Below are positions 46,008-58,025 of a stretch of 64,000 bases of DNA, one piece after another. The translations under genes were made by a program, and so were the position numbers. Position 1 is the first letter of the stretch; every line of letters starts with the position of its first letter. This DNA is from Pandoraea sputorum (GTDB lineage Bacteria > Pseudomonadota > Gammaproteobacteria > Burkholderiales > Burkholderiaceae). The DNA lies in contig NZ_CP010431.2 in assembly GCF_000814845.2 (NCBI RefSeq), positions 4,278,001-4,342,000 of the forward strand, read 5' to 3'. Under the pieces are notes generated by a model that saw nothing but the letters and a program-made list of their open reading frames with translations, was not told where the DNA came from and did not search any database.

Positions 46008-46500
46008 TCCGCGCGATTGGGACGTTTGGCGTAGTGTGCTATTCCCACGCTACTGCGCTTAACGTCGTATAAATTCCAGCGTCCTCCTGTGAGTCGATAA
46101 GCGTGATCCCGCGCACATCGACTCACAACATCCCCTCAGCCAATCCCTCTCCTCCCTGTCAGACCACTCGCCAGAGCGTCCAAACGTTGGTCATGGGCGT
46201 GACACGTCGCGGAACACACGACCTAGTATCCGCGCTCCTGAAAATGCGCATAAAGGGTGGCCAAACCCGCTCATACTGAACACGTCCACGTTAAGGCTGG
46301 GATTTCCTGTCATCCGGTGAAGATGCCGATGGGCGTCGTAGTTGATGGGAGTGCAGGCGGTACCGCTGATCGTAGCCAACGTGTTCTGGTCGAATCACGT
46401 CCCCCACGGGAATGATCGACGCCAGTTGCACGCTTGGGGAATACGGCGTCAGGCAGCCAGGCAGGCGTTGATACCAATCGTTGATACGTGACCAGGCGAT
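46008..46500. other. 493 bp without a convincing gene
   Basis: An 11 bp inverted repeat TGTGAGTCGAT/ATCGACTCACA (46088-46098 and 46117-46127) follows the OPT gene and may end its mRNA. Beyond it several short frames on both strands have no recognisable domain; the stretch looks like decayed sequence leading into the aac(6')-like pseudogene. Confidence 0.5.
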
Positions 46501-46503
46501 TGA

Positions 46504-47172
46504 GCAAGTCTCGGAAGGAGCGCAATCGTTGGGGAGACGAAGAAAGTGCTTTGGCCTCAAGCGAGCCAGGCGGAGCATCAGCAAGAGACCGAAGATTTGC
46601 TGTCGCAATCAGAGCGCTACTTAGCGGTCATCGCCGTGTCGCCTGACGCAGACGCCATAGGATTTGCCGAGGCGCCCATGCGACGAGATTACGCCAACGG
46701 CTGCGACAAATCCCCTGTGGTCTTTCTCGAAGGCATTTACGTTAGCCCTCTGTCGCGACGTATGGGTGTCTCGCGCGCCTTGTGTACGTCGATCGAGCAG
46801 CGCGGCGTCTTGCAGGGATGTGAGGAATTTGCGCAGGACTAACGCTGCCCAAAGGCTGGATGAGTTGTTCAAATCACTTCGATGAACCCGGCGTGCTTGG
46901 CCGGACGACAGCGACGCGTCCGAGCGGTTGATCGAGAGAGGGCTTCGATCGGTGGGGGGGGATCCGCGCGTCATTCAACGAACAAATCTTCAGCGAGCAT
47001 CGTTCGCCAGTCGACGTTCAGTTGCCAAGCGCCCACGTCTAGGCAAAACAAAGTGCTCAACAACGTCAGGAATCTGACGGATTGCGAGAGAGCGTTGATC
47101 GCTGGACCTGTCTTAACGAAAACCGAACGCGTCGTTTTCTTCAGGAAGCGTTGCCGCACTCGCAATACATGA
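46504..47172 (+). pseudogene. decayed aminoglycoside 6'-N-acetyltransferase-like gene
   Basis: A plus-strand frame encodes LWPQASQAEHQQET, YLAVIAVSPDADAIGFAEAP, MRRDYANGCDKSPVVFLEGI and YVSPLSRRMGVSRAL, then CEEFAQD and a stop at 46840. These blocks match the GNAT core of AAC(6')-I enzymes in order (LWP, EGIYV acetyl-CoA loop, CxEFASD). The expected C-terminal piece TERVVFFRKR appears at 47122-47151 in the same frame, but about 270 bp later instead of about 60, with further stops between. The N-terminus also lacks its normal first 15-20 residues. It is a broken gene, wedged just downstream of the rRNA operon on the opposite strand. Confidence 0.72.
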
Positions 47173-47244
47173 GTGGGATAGATTAAGAGCGGTGGATGCC
47201 CGAGTGCGCTCAAAGCGAGTGCTACAAAGCGAGCGCTACAAAGC

Positions 47245-47280
47245 AAAAACCCCTTGCTACTGCTGTAGCAAGGGGTTTTT
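47245..47280 (-). terminator. rRNA operon terminator
   Basis: A perfect 16 bp stem, AAAAACCCCTTGCTAC and GTAGCAAGGGGTTTTT, around loop TGCT, 8 bp beyond the 5S gene. It works in either direction because of the A and T runs. Confidence 0.93.
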
Positions 47281-47287
47281 AAGGGGA

Positions 47288-47401
47288 GCCTGACGATTAC
47301 CTACTTTCACACGGGTATCCGCACTATCATCGGCGTGGAGTCGTTTCACGGTCCTGTTCGGGATGGGAAGGGGTGGTTCCAACTCGCTATGGTCATCAGG
47401 C
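47288..47401 (-). rRNA. rrf: 5S ribosomal RNA
   Basis: Minus strand reads GCCTGATGACCATAGCGAGT to ...GTAATCGTCAGGC, with CCATCCCGAACAGGACCGTG in loop B/C. Terminal stems pair. Last gene of the rRNA operon. Confidence 0.95.
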
Positions 47402-47526
47402 TTAACTTGTATGTTCTGCTGACCTGAGGTCAACAAAACCAATTCGGAAGAAGCGTAGTACAACAAATATTGTGGGTTGTGAGTTGTATCGGCACAGCGA
47501 TACTCACACCAGGAAAAACACACTGG

Positions 47527-50407
<2,881 letters not shown>

Positions 50408-50574
50408 CCTATAACGAGTGCGTCTTTCGACACATTCTTCATAGGTTGAGTATTAGCGTTGTGCCGTATTCCAAGTCATCTTTCGATCACTTAAATACTG
50501 GTTGATACAATCACAACCCGTACAATTTCCACGCGCCATCTCTAACGCGCTTCCGTTGTACTACTTCTTCTTCC

Positions 50575-50590
50575 AAATTGTTAAAGAACA
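50575..50590 (-). promoter_or_regulatory. boxA antitermination element in 16S-23S spacer
   Basis: Minus strand TGTTCTTTAACAATTT, the standard boxA sequence, lies upstream of 23S after the tRNAs. Confidence 0.8.
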
Positions 50591-50706
50591 TAAACTGCAT
50601 GACATTGCTGTCATTCAAAAGCACTCACTTAGCTTGTAATTCATCACAGGGGATTTACTACAGACGTAAAGCGCTTTTGACTGACATCGATGTGATCTAA
50701 GGTTTT

Positions 50707-50782
50707 TGGTGGAGGATGACGGGATCGAACCGACGACCCCCTGCTTGCAAAGCAGGTGCTCTCCCAGCTGAGCTAATCCCCC
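50707..50782 (-). tRNA. tRNA-Ala (anticodon TGC)
   Basis: 76 nt including CCA. GGGGGATTAGCTCAGCTGGG start, anticodon loop TTTGCAA, T arm GGTTCGATCCC. Second tRNA in the rRNA spacer. Confidence 0.97.
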
Positions 50783-50833
50783 AATCAAGCCGACTTACCA
50801 CCACTTGAGTCTGTCACGCAGTGGTTAAAAGCT

Positions 50834-50910
50834 TGGTGGGTCTAGATGGACTCGAACCATCGACCCCCGCCTTATCAAGACGGTGCTCTAACCAACTGAG
50901 CTATAGACCC
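50834..50910 (-). tRNA. tRNA-Ile (anticodon GAT)
   Basis: 77 nt including CCA. GGGTCTATAGCTCAGTTGGT start, anticodon stem-loop CTTGATAAG, T arm GGTTCGAGTCC. First tRNA in the rRNA spacer. Confidence 0.97.
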
Positions 50911-50971
50911 GACTTAGATCTACGCAGTCAACAACCGATAAGCGTGAACACTCAACTTCCAGTGCATGCTC

Positions 50972-52506
<1,535 letters not shown>

Positions 52507-52683
52507 TAAACCTGTTACTGTTTTCGGTTTTTCGTGATAAATCACTAGAACCGGTCGCTCTCAAAGTATGCTGACAAGTTAATTACTTAACTTACCTATT
52601 ACTATGTGAGCCTCAATAAATTTAAAGCTTATCTGCCGAAGCAGACGCACTATTCATCGAGTGCCCACACTTATCGGTTGTTT

Positions 52684-52698
52684 AATTTTTAAAGATCA
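52684..52698 (-). promoter_or_regulatory. boxA antitermination element in rRNA leader
   Basis: Minus strand TGATCTTTAAAAATT, matching boxA, about 180 bp before 16S. Confidence 0.75.
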
Positions 52699-52782
52699 AT
52701 CGCATCTGACTTGGCTTCGTCGCTTAATTACCGCGCCGTCGCTTCGTTTTCTGCGTCGCTGCATCAGCAACAGAGAAGTGAG

Positions 52783-52811
52783 ATTATGTCGCAGCTTCTC
52801 GTCGTCGTCAA
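52783..52811 (-). promoter_or_regulatory. rRNA promoter, proximal (P2-like)
   Basis: -35 TTGACG (52806-52811), 17 bp spacer, -10 CATAAT (52783-52788), preceded by an A-tract (AAAAAAA) like an UP element. Confidence 0.7.
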
Positions 52812-52945
52812 CAGTTTTTTTCGCTTTCTTCGTTCGTCGCCGCAGCGACTCGCAAGCTCCAAAACCACTAACCACCGGGCTTTGCGGCCCGTCGCTCCAA
52901 CCTCGTCGCTGCTTTCGCTGCGTCGCTGTCGTTGCGAGAGACGAG

Positions 52946-52974
52946 ATATTAATGACGTTCGTGGGTGAGCGCAA
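52946..52974 (-). promoter_or_regulatory. rRNA promoter, distal (P1-like)
   Basis: -35 TTGCGC (52969-52974), 17 bp spacer, -10 TAATAT (52946-52951). About 160 bp upstream of the proximal one. Confidence 0.5.
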
Positions 52975-53107
52975 GCCCTTTGTGAAACAATTTTTACGAA
53001 GGCGCATTTTCCTCGGTCTGTCTCGCATCGCATGCGTCGTCGCTCTCTATATAGGGACCGCTCGACGCGCCCTCACATGCGCCCTCACCTTTGGGCACAA
53101 TAGGCGC

Positions 53108-54118
53108 ATGAACACCGATCTCCCCCAAGGCGCCGATGCGCCCCAGCACCCGTTCGCCGCACTGCTCCCCGACACGGTCATTACCGCCGTGGAACAACTT
53201 GGGAGTTTTAGCGACGGGCGTCTGCTCGCCCTCAATAGCTACGAGAACCGCGTTTATCAGGTGGGAATGGAAGACGGCCCGCCGCTCATCGCGAAGTTCT
53301 ACCGCCCGCTGCGTTGGACCGACGACGCCATCCTCGAAGAGCACGCCTTCACCCTGACGCTCGCGCAGCAAGAAATTCCTGTCGTCGCCCCGCTCGAGAT
53401 TCACGGCGCGACCCTGCATCACTTCGACGGCTTCCGCTTCGCTCTCTTCCCGCGACGCGGCGGCCGCGCGCCCGAGCTCCAGGATCCAGACACGCTCAAC
53501 TGGCTCGGGCGCTTTCTCGGACGTATCCACGCCCAAGGCGCAACGCAACCGTACCAACACCGCCTCACGCTGGACATCGACACCTACGGCCGCGCCCCCG
53601 TCGACTATCTGTGGACGAACGACTTCATCCCGTCCGACTTGCGCGACGCCTGGCGCACCATCGTCGACCTGGCGCTCGACAGCATCGCCCGCGCCTATGA
53701 GCGAGCGGGAGACGTAAAACTGCTACGGGTGCACGGCGACTGCCACGGCGGCAATGTCCTGTGGACGGACGCAGGCCCGCACTTCGTCGATTTCGACGAC
53801 ACGTGCATGGCCCCGGCAATGCAGGACTTGTGGACGCTGCTCTCCGGCACGCGCGCGGAGATGACCGCCCAGTTGGACGAAGTCCTCTCCGGCTACGAAG
53901 ACTTCGCGGACTTCAATCCCCGTGAGCTGCATCTGACCGAAGCTTTGCGTACGTTGCGCCTACTACATTACAGCGCCTGGCTCGCCCGACGTTGGAACGA
54001 CCCCGCATTTCCCGCCGCGTTCCCGTGGTTCAACACGCAACGTTACTGGCAGGACCGAATCCTTGAGCTTCGTGAACAAGTGGCATTGATGGATGAACCG
54101 CCGTTGACCTGGCGCTAA
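53108..54118 (+). CDS. srkA: SrkA/YihE-like stress-response Ser/Thr kinase
   Basis: 336 residues, APH/choline-kinase-like fold. The nucleotide-binding Lys in PPLIAKFYRPLRW, the catalytic loop LRVHGDCHGGNVLW and the metal-binding HFVDFDDTCMAP are intact, as is the FALFPRRGGRAPEL region typical of YihE. E. coli SrkA protects against stress-triggered toxicity. The ATG at 53108 is chosen because the frame further upstream lies in the rRNA promoter region. Its 5' part is divergent from that promoter. Confidence 0.9.
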   Translation: MNTDLPQGADAPQHPFAALLPDTVITAVEQLGSFSDGRLLALNSYENRVYQVGMEDGPPLIAKFYRPLRWTDDAILEEHAFTLTLAQQEIPVVAPLEIHGATLHHFDGFRFALFPRRGGRAPELQDPDTLNWLGRFLGRIHAQGATQPYQHRLTLDIDTYGRAPVDYLWTNDFIPSDLRDAWRTIVDLALDSIARAYERAGDVKLLRVHGDCHGGNVLWTDAGPHFVDFDDTCMAPAMQDLWTLLSGTRAEMTAQLDEVLSGYEDFADFNPRELHLTEALRTLRLLHYSAWLARRWNDPAFPAAFPWFNTQRYWQDRILELREQVALMDEPPLTWR

Positions 54119-54228
54119 CCATCATCACCTCACGCTGACAGGCGCTCAGTCAGTCCAATCACTCAACCTTCGCCGTCCGACACCCACGCCCGACGAACGA
54201 CATCGCCGAACGCGTGCCGCCGGGTGCA

Positions 54229-54687
54229 CTACCACCACCGCCACATCGCAAACGCCAGCGCCGCCGCGACGCACCACTCCGCACCCGAGCCCGTTGTTAC
54301 ATACAGCGGGGACCGAAAGCGCGTTCGAAGCGGCCAGCAAAGCGGCACACCGGAGGGCGTCAACCAGTCGGCCAGCAGATGCGAGAGATATCCCGCACAT
54401 AACGCGAGCATCCACGGCGGCACATGTCCCCAACTAAAAATACATGCCGCGATGGCGAGCGCCGGCAGCAACAAAGAGTGCGTCATACCGCGATGTCCGA
54501 ACACCCCGGAGATCACCATCGACAACGGGGCAATGCGCCGCCCTAACATACTCTTTGGATGATCGATGTCGGGCAACAAAGCGCCGACGAGCGTAAGCGG
54601 CCACGCATGAACGCTGGCGGCCCAACCGGTGCGATGCATCAGCCACGTAGCGCCGACACCGAAAATGAGATGACTTCTGGCTTGCAT
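54229..54687 (-). CDS. YdjM-family membrane metal-dependent hydrolase
   Basis: 152 residues, about four TM helices. Conserved His/Asp cluster: MQARSH at the start, LLPDIDHPKSMLGRR, FGHRGMTHSLL and GYLSHLLADWLTPSGVPLCWP. E. coli YdjM (LexA-regulated) belongs to the same family; no LexA box is evident here. The substrate is unknown. It is convergent with srkA (110 bp gap) and divergent from the outer-membrane gene. Confidence 0.85.
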   Translation of the reverse strand: MQARSHLIFGVGATWLMHRTGWAASVHAWPLTLVGALLPDIDHPKSMLGRRIAPLSMVISGVFGHRGMTHSLLLPALAIAACIFSWGHVPPWMLALCAGYLSHLLADWLTPSGVPLCWPLRTRFRSPLYVTTGSGAEWCVAAALAFAMWRWW

Positions 54688-55051
54688 GAAGAACGAGTGG
54701 ATAGGTGACGGCCCGCGAAAACCGCATGCGATTCCGCACTTAAAAGGGGCCGAAGTCTATCACCGCGCATCGACCACGGCTTGCAGAATTTCGCTGCTCG
54801 TCACCACACCGAAAACCAACGCGCAAGGCCCTCGCCCTCACAAACCGGAAACATCGGCAAATACGACACGTTCGCCGTTTTTTCAGCGCAATCCGATTGA
54901 CGGTGTCATATACGGACATTACGATCCCGCCGACCGATTGCGCAATCCATCGCGCTCCCGGCAAATCGACAGTCGGATTCACAGCAAATCCACAGCAGAT
55001 TCACAGCAAGACCACGCCGTACACAGAGAACAGGTCCCGCCGGAGTTTTCG
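54688..55051. other. 364 bp divergent intergenic region with tandem repeats
   Basis: Contains three 11 bp tandem units at 54977-55009 close to the outer-membrane gene. Otherwise no gene is seen; frames here are short. Confidence 0.5.
54977..55009. repeat. three 11 bp tandem repeats, possible response-regulator site
   Basis: ATTCACAGCAA, ATCCACAGCAG and ATTCACAGCAA, a period of one helical turn, 42 bp before the start of the MetA-family gene. On the minus strand each unit contains CTGTG, like the CTGTC repeats bound by PhoB/OmpR-type regulators. Confidence 0.6.
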
Positions 55052-55780
55052 ATGAAGAAGTTTCTGATCCTCGCTGCGACACTCGCTCCGCTGGCAGCAC
55101 ACGCGGCGAACCCGCTCGTCACGGACGACACCGGTACGCAAGATACTGGCAACTGGCAGCTGGAACTCAACAGTGAATGGCTGACGCAACCGACGTCGCG
55201 TCAACAGCAGTGGAACAACACACTGACCTACGGCGTGCTCTCGAATCTCGACGTCGCCATTCAAGCGCCCTATCAGCGCACGCGCCCCGATGGCGACGGC
55301 TGGACCAGCGGCTTCACCGATCTTCAACTACAAGCCAAATGGCGCTTCCTTGAAGGGGAACAATGGAGTCTCGGCTTCAAACCCTTCATCACACTCCCGA
55401 CGGCCAGTCAGGACCGCGGCCTCGGCAACGGCCGCGCGACGACCGGAGCGAATCTGTTGATGCAGTACAACCTCGATCGCTGGACATTCCTCGCGAACGT
55501 CGGCTACACGTGGAATAACAACGGTCTGGGCAATCGCACGAGCTTGTGGAACGCGTCGACGGCCGTACTCTTCAATGTGACGGAGGAGGTGCGGCTCGTC
55601 GGCGACATCGGTCTGGCGACCAATCCCGACAGCTCGACGTCGACCAAACCGGCCTACGCACTGGTCGGCGTTATCTATAGCCCGACGAAGGATCTCGATC
55701 TGGATGTGGGATACAAACGCGGCCTGAATCCCGCCTCCCTCAGCCATTCCGTACAGGCGGGCGTTACGATCCGGTGGTGA
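55052..55780 (+). CDS. MetA-pathway-of-phenol-degradation family outer-membrane protein
   Basis: 242 residues with signal peptide MKKFLILAATLAPLAAHAAN. Beta-strand-rich barrel with NPLVTDDTGTQDTGNWQLEL, the YGVLSNLDVAIQAPYQRTR strand pair and a C-terminal VTIRW, characteristic of the family (phenol-degradation MetA-like channels or copper-region outer-membrane proteins). GGAG precedes the ATG at 55052. No linked catabolic gene is nearby, so the ligand is unknown. Confidence 0.82.
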   Translation: MKKFLILAATLAPLAAHAANPLVTDDTGTQDTGNWQLELNSEWLTQPTSRQQQWNNTLTYGVLSNLDVAIQAPYQRTRPDGDGWTSGFTDLQLQAKWRFLEGEQWSLGFKPFITLPTASQDRGLGNGRATTGANLLMQYNLDRWTFLANVGYTWNNNGLGNRTSLWNASTAVLFNVTEEVRLVGDIGLATNPDSSTSTKPAYALVGVIYSPTKDLDLDVGYKRGLNPASLSHSVQAGVTIRW

Positions 55781-55862
55781 ACGGGGAATGCGCAGGATGC
55801 CTAAAAAACGCACACCTCGCGCATGAATTTCGGGAGCGCCTTAAATTTAATGTCATAAATGC

Positions 55863-55892
55863 TTGACACAATGCGCAGAATACCCGTATTAT
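55863..55892 (+). promoter_or_regulatory. promoter of initiator tRNA
   Basis: -35 TTGACA (55863-55868), 18 bp spacer, -10 TATTAT (55887-55892), 13 bp before the tRNA. Confidence 0.8.
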
Positions 55893-55905
55893 TCTTCTTC
55901 TCAGA

Positions 55906-55982
55906 CGCGGGGTGGAGCAGTCTGGCAGCTCGTCGGGCTCATAACCCGAAGGTCACAGGTTCAAATCCTGTCCCCGCAACCA
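55906..55982 (+). tRNA. initiator tRNA-Met (anticodon CAT)
   Basis: 77 nt with CCA. CGCGGGGTGGAGCAGTCTGG start, anticodon stem with three G:C pairs (GGGCTCATAACCC) and C1 unpaired with A72, the hallmarks of tRNA-fMet. Confidence 0.97.
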
Positions 55983-55990
55983 AACGCTGT

Positions 55991-56027
55991 AAAAAGCCTT
56001 GATTTCGCGAAGAAATCAAGGCTTTTT
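55991..56027 (+). terminator. terminator after initiator tRNA
   Basis: Stem AAAAAGCCTTGATTTC and GAAATCAAGGCTTTTT around loop GCGAA with a closing T-run; 9 bp past the tRNA. Confidence 0.92.
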
Positions 56028-56269
56028 GCTTTTCAGGTCCCTGCGACGCGTTCTCAAACGTACCGCCAGCCCCCACCTTGTCGCCAAGCGTCTACGTGAC
56101 TCCCACGGCGAAACTCAGTCTTCAGCAAAATACCCACATCGCAGCGTCCGATTTCCGATCACTCATGGCGATGGGCATCGTCACATCAAGCAAACATATT
56201 GGCGCCTTCTGGTAAAGTCGTCGCGTCACGCGCCATCCCTCTGCGTCACACTCTCTCTCGAGACATCCG

Positions 56270-56893
56270 ATGACGTCACCTGTCGAACGCAAGTCCGCCG
56301 ATCCGGCGTCGCAGAACCCCGACGCCTTCAGCAAGACCCTGATCCCGACGAAGACGGCACTGATCGTCATGCACTATCAGACGGACATCCTCGCGCTGTT
56401 CCCCACCGTCGCGCCAACGCTGCTCGCCAACACACGTGCGTTATGTGACGCAGCGCGCGCCCGGGGGATCGCCGTCTACTTCGTCAAATTCCACTTCAGC
56501 CCCGGCTATCCGGAAGTCAGCCCGATGAACCGCAACGGGCAAGGCGTGAAACGACTGGGATTGTTCGTCGACGACAGAATTTCGCCTGAACTGGCGCAAC
56601 GCGACGACGAGCCGCTCGTCATCGCGCACCGCGCCAGCGCTTTCTACGGCACCGATCTTCAGTTACGACTGAGCGCGAGCGGCGTAGACACCCTGATGAT
56701 GGTCGGCATCGCCTCGACCGGGGTCATGCTGTCTTCCGTGGCCTACGCGAGCGACGCCGATTACCGACTTTTCACTGTCAAGGACTGTTGCTACGACCCC
56801 GATACGATCGTTCACGATCATCTTTTCGCAACGGCTTTCGATTCGAGAACGACGGTGCTGTCGCTTGGCGATGCCCTGACACTTCTTACGTAA
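56270..56893 (+). CDS. isochorismatase-like protein lacking the usual catalytic triad
   Basis: 207 residues, isochorismatase/cysteine-hydrolase fold. The usual Asp of DxQ is His (LIVMHYQTDIL), the Lys position near AHRASAFYGTDL is not Lys, and the nucleophile elbow GIASTGVML has no Cys. FHFSPGYPEVSP and VKDCCYDPDTIVHDHLF are conserved features of a subgroup with these same changes. It may be inactive as a hydrolase or use another mechanism. It ends 12 bp before the convergent MarR-GNAT gene. Confidence 0.8.
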   Translation: MTSPVERKSADPASQNPDAFSKTLIPTKTALIVMHYQTDILALFPTVAPTLLANTRALCDAARARGIAVYFVKFHFSPGYPEVSPMNRNGQGVKRLGLFVDDRISPELAQRDDEPLVIAHRASAFYGTDLQLRLSASGVDTLMMVGIASTGVMLSSVAYASDADYRLFTVKDCCYDPDTIVHDHLFATAFDSRTTVLSLGDALTLLT

Positions 56894-56904
56894 GTCGTGA
56901 CCGC

Positions 56905-57885
56905 TCACGCCTTGCGACGCGCCTTGCGACGATTAAACCGCTGCTCGACGACGCGGCTTCCCCATTGCTCACCCTCCGCTTCCTCGGCAAGACGAAAACC
57001 GAACGATTCATAAAGATGACGCGCAGCGTCGAGCCCTTTGAACGTCCACAGGTAGGTCTCGTCGAATCGCGCGTCGACATACGTCATGGCCGCCGACATG
57101 AGGCGCCGCCCAACGCCCGAGCCCCGCAGCGCGTCGTCCACGATGAACCAACGCAAGTGGGCGACGCCCGTCTCGAGATTCCCATCGATGGCGAGCGAGG
57201 CCAGCGTGCGTCCGTTCTCGACGTACAACCATAGCGCTTTGCCGTCCGCTGGCAACGCCCCGGCAAACTCCGCCAGCCCCGTCGCCACTTTCTTCTCGAA
57301 GTAAGCGCCGAAGCCCCAGTGCTCTGCGTAGTAGCGTGCGTGCAGGCTCGCGATATCGCCGATACATCCGGGCTGATATCCCTGCGCAATCTGCGCATCG
57401 ATCCCGACCTCGTCCACCCGCTTCGCCGAATTGTCCTGGGCAAGCGCATCGGCATATAACGCGAGTGAGCGGACCAGCGCCTCCTGATCTGCGGGCACGA
57501 TACGTCGCAGTGCACTCGACACCTGATCCGTCGCGAAGCGGTCGATCTTGCGCCGCAGCTTTTGCCCGGCCTCGGTCAGCGAGAGTTCGGAGGTTCGCGC
57601 GTCGTCGTTGGCTGTCGCACGACGCACGAGGCCGCTGGCCTCCAGCTTCGCCACTTGCCGACTCGTGTTCGATTTGTCGAGACGCAGAATATTGCCGAGA
57701 TCTTTGGCGCTGATGCCGGGCGTCGCGCCGATTTCGATGATGGCATGGACGGCCGATGGCGAGAGATCGCTGTCGGCGAGCGTGGTTCGCATGAACCCCA
57801 GCTCGCGCACCAGTTTTCGGGAGAAATCGCGGAGTTCGAGAATCTCCGCTTCGCGGGGCTTACCGGGCAGATCGACGAGGTCCAT
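56905..57885 (-). CDS. MarR-type regulator fused to a GNAT acetyltransferase
   Basis: 326 residues. N-terminal MarR domain (about 15-145: ISAKDLGNILRLDKSNTSRQ, then RRATANDDARTSELSLTEAG) and C-terminal GNAT domain (about 165-310) with the acetyl-CoA loop RWFIVDDALRGSGVGRRLM. Such fusions are known in many proteobacteria and their acetylation targets are mostly undefined. The ATG at 57885 is used; the longer frame upstream runs through the terminator hairpin at 57938-57978. Preceded by that terminator, so it has its own promoter. Confidence 0.85.
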   Translation of the reverse strand: MDLVDLPGKPREAEILELRDFSRKLVRELGFMRTTLADSDLSPSAVHAIIEIGATPGISAKDLGNILRLDKSNTSRQVAKLEASGLVRRATANDDARTSELSLTEAGQKLRRKIDRFATDQVSSALRRIVPADQEALVRSLALYADALAQDNSAKRVDEVGIDAQIAQGYQPGCIGDIASLHARYYAEHWGFGAYFEKKVATGLAEFAGALPADGKALWLYVENGRTLASLAIDGNLETGVAHLRWFIVDDALRGSGVGRRLMSAAMTYVDARFDETYLWTFKGLDAARHLYESFGFRLAEEAEGEQWGSRVVEQRFNRRKARRKA

Positions 57886-57931
57886 AGGGCATCTCACACA
57901 GATCGGAAATAACGTCAGACGTGACGGCGGC

Positions 57932-57978
57932 GCAAAAAAGTTGCGCCTCGCAACCAATGTAGTTGCGAGGCGCAACTT
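57932..57978 (-). terminator. terminator of mocR2, built from two palindromic halves
   Basis: Stem AAGTTGCGCCTCGCAAC (57938-57954) and GTTGCGAGGCGCAACTT (57962-57978), 17 bp perfect, loop 7 nt; on the minus strand six T follow the stem. It is 48 bp past the mocR stop at 58026. Each half is itself palindromic (GTTGCG-N3-CGCAAC). Confidence 0.85.
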
Positions 57979-58025
57979 ATGCAAGGTAGTGAAATCCCGT
58001 GATGCGAGAGATCCGCTGCCGCCCA

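Larger units (their letters stand above)
52507..53107. other. rRNA operon leader and promoter region
   Basis: 601 bp between 16S and srkA. It has the boxA at 52684 and two promoter-like elements (52783-52811 and 52946-52974), an A-tract upstream of the downstream promoter, and a GC-rich stem (CGGGCTTTGCGGCCCG) around 52880. No gene. Confidence 0.7.

Noticed and set aside
46291..46608. Possible transposase fragment on the minus strand
   Set aside because: The peptide (for example INDWYQRLPGCLTPYSPS) does not match a transposase motif I can name; no inverted repeats or target duplication are seen.
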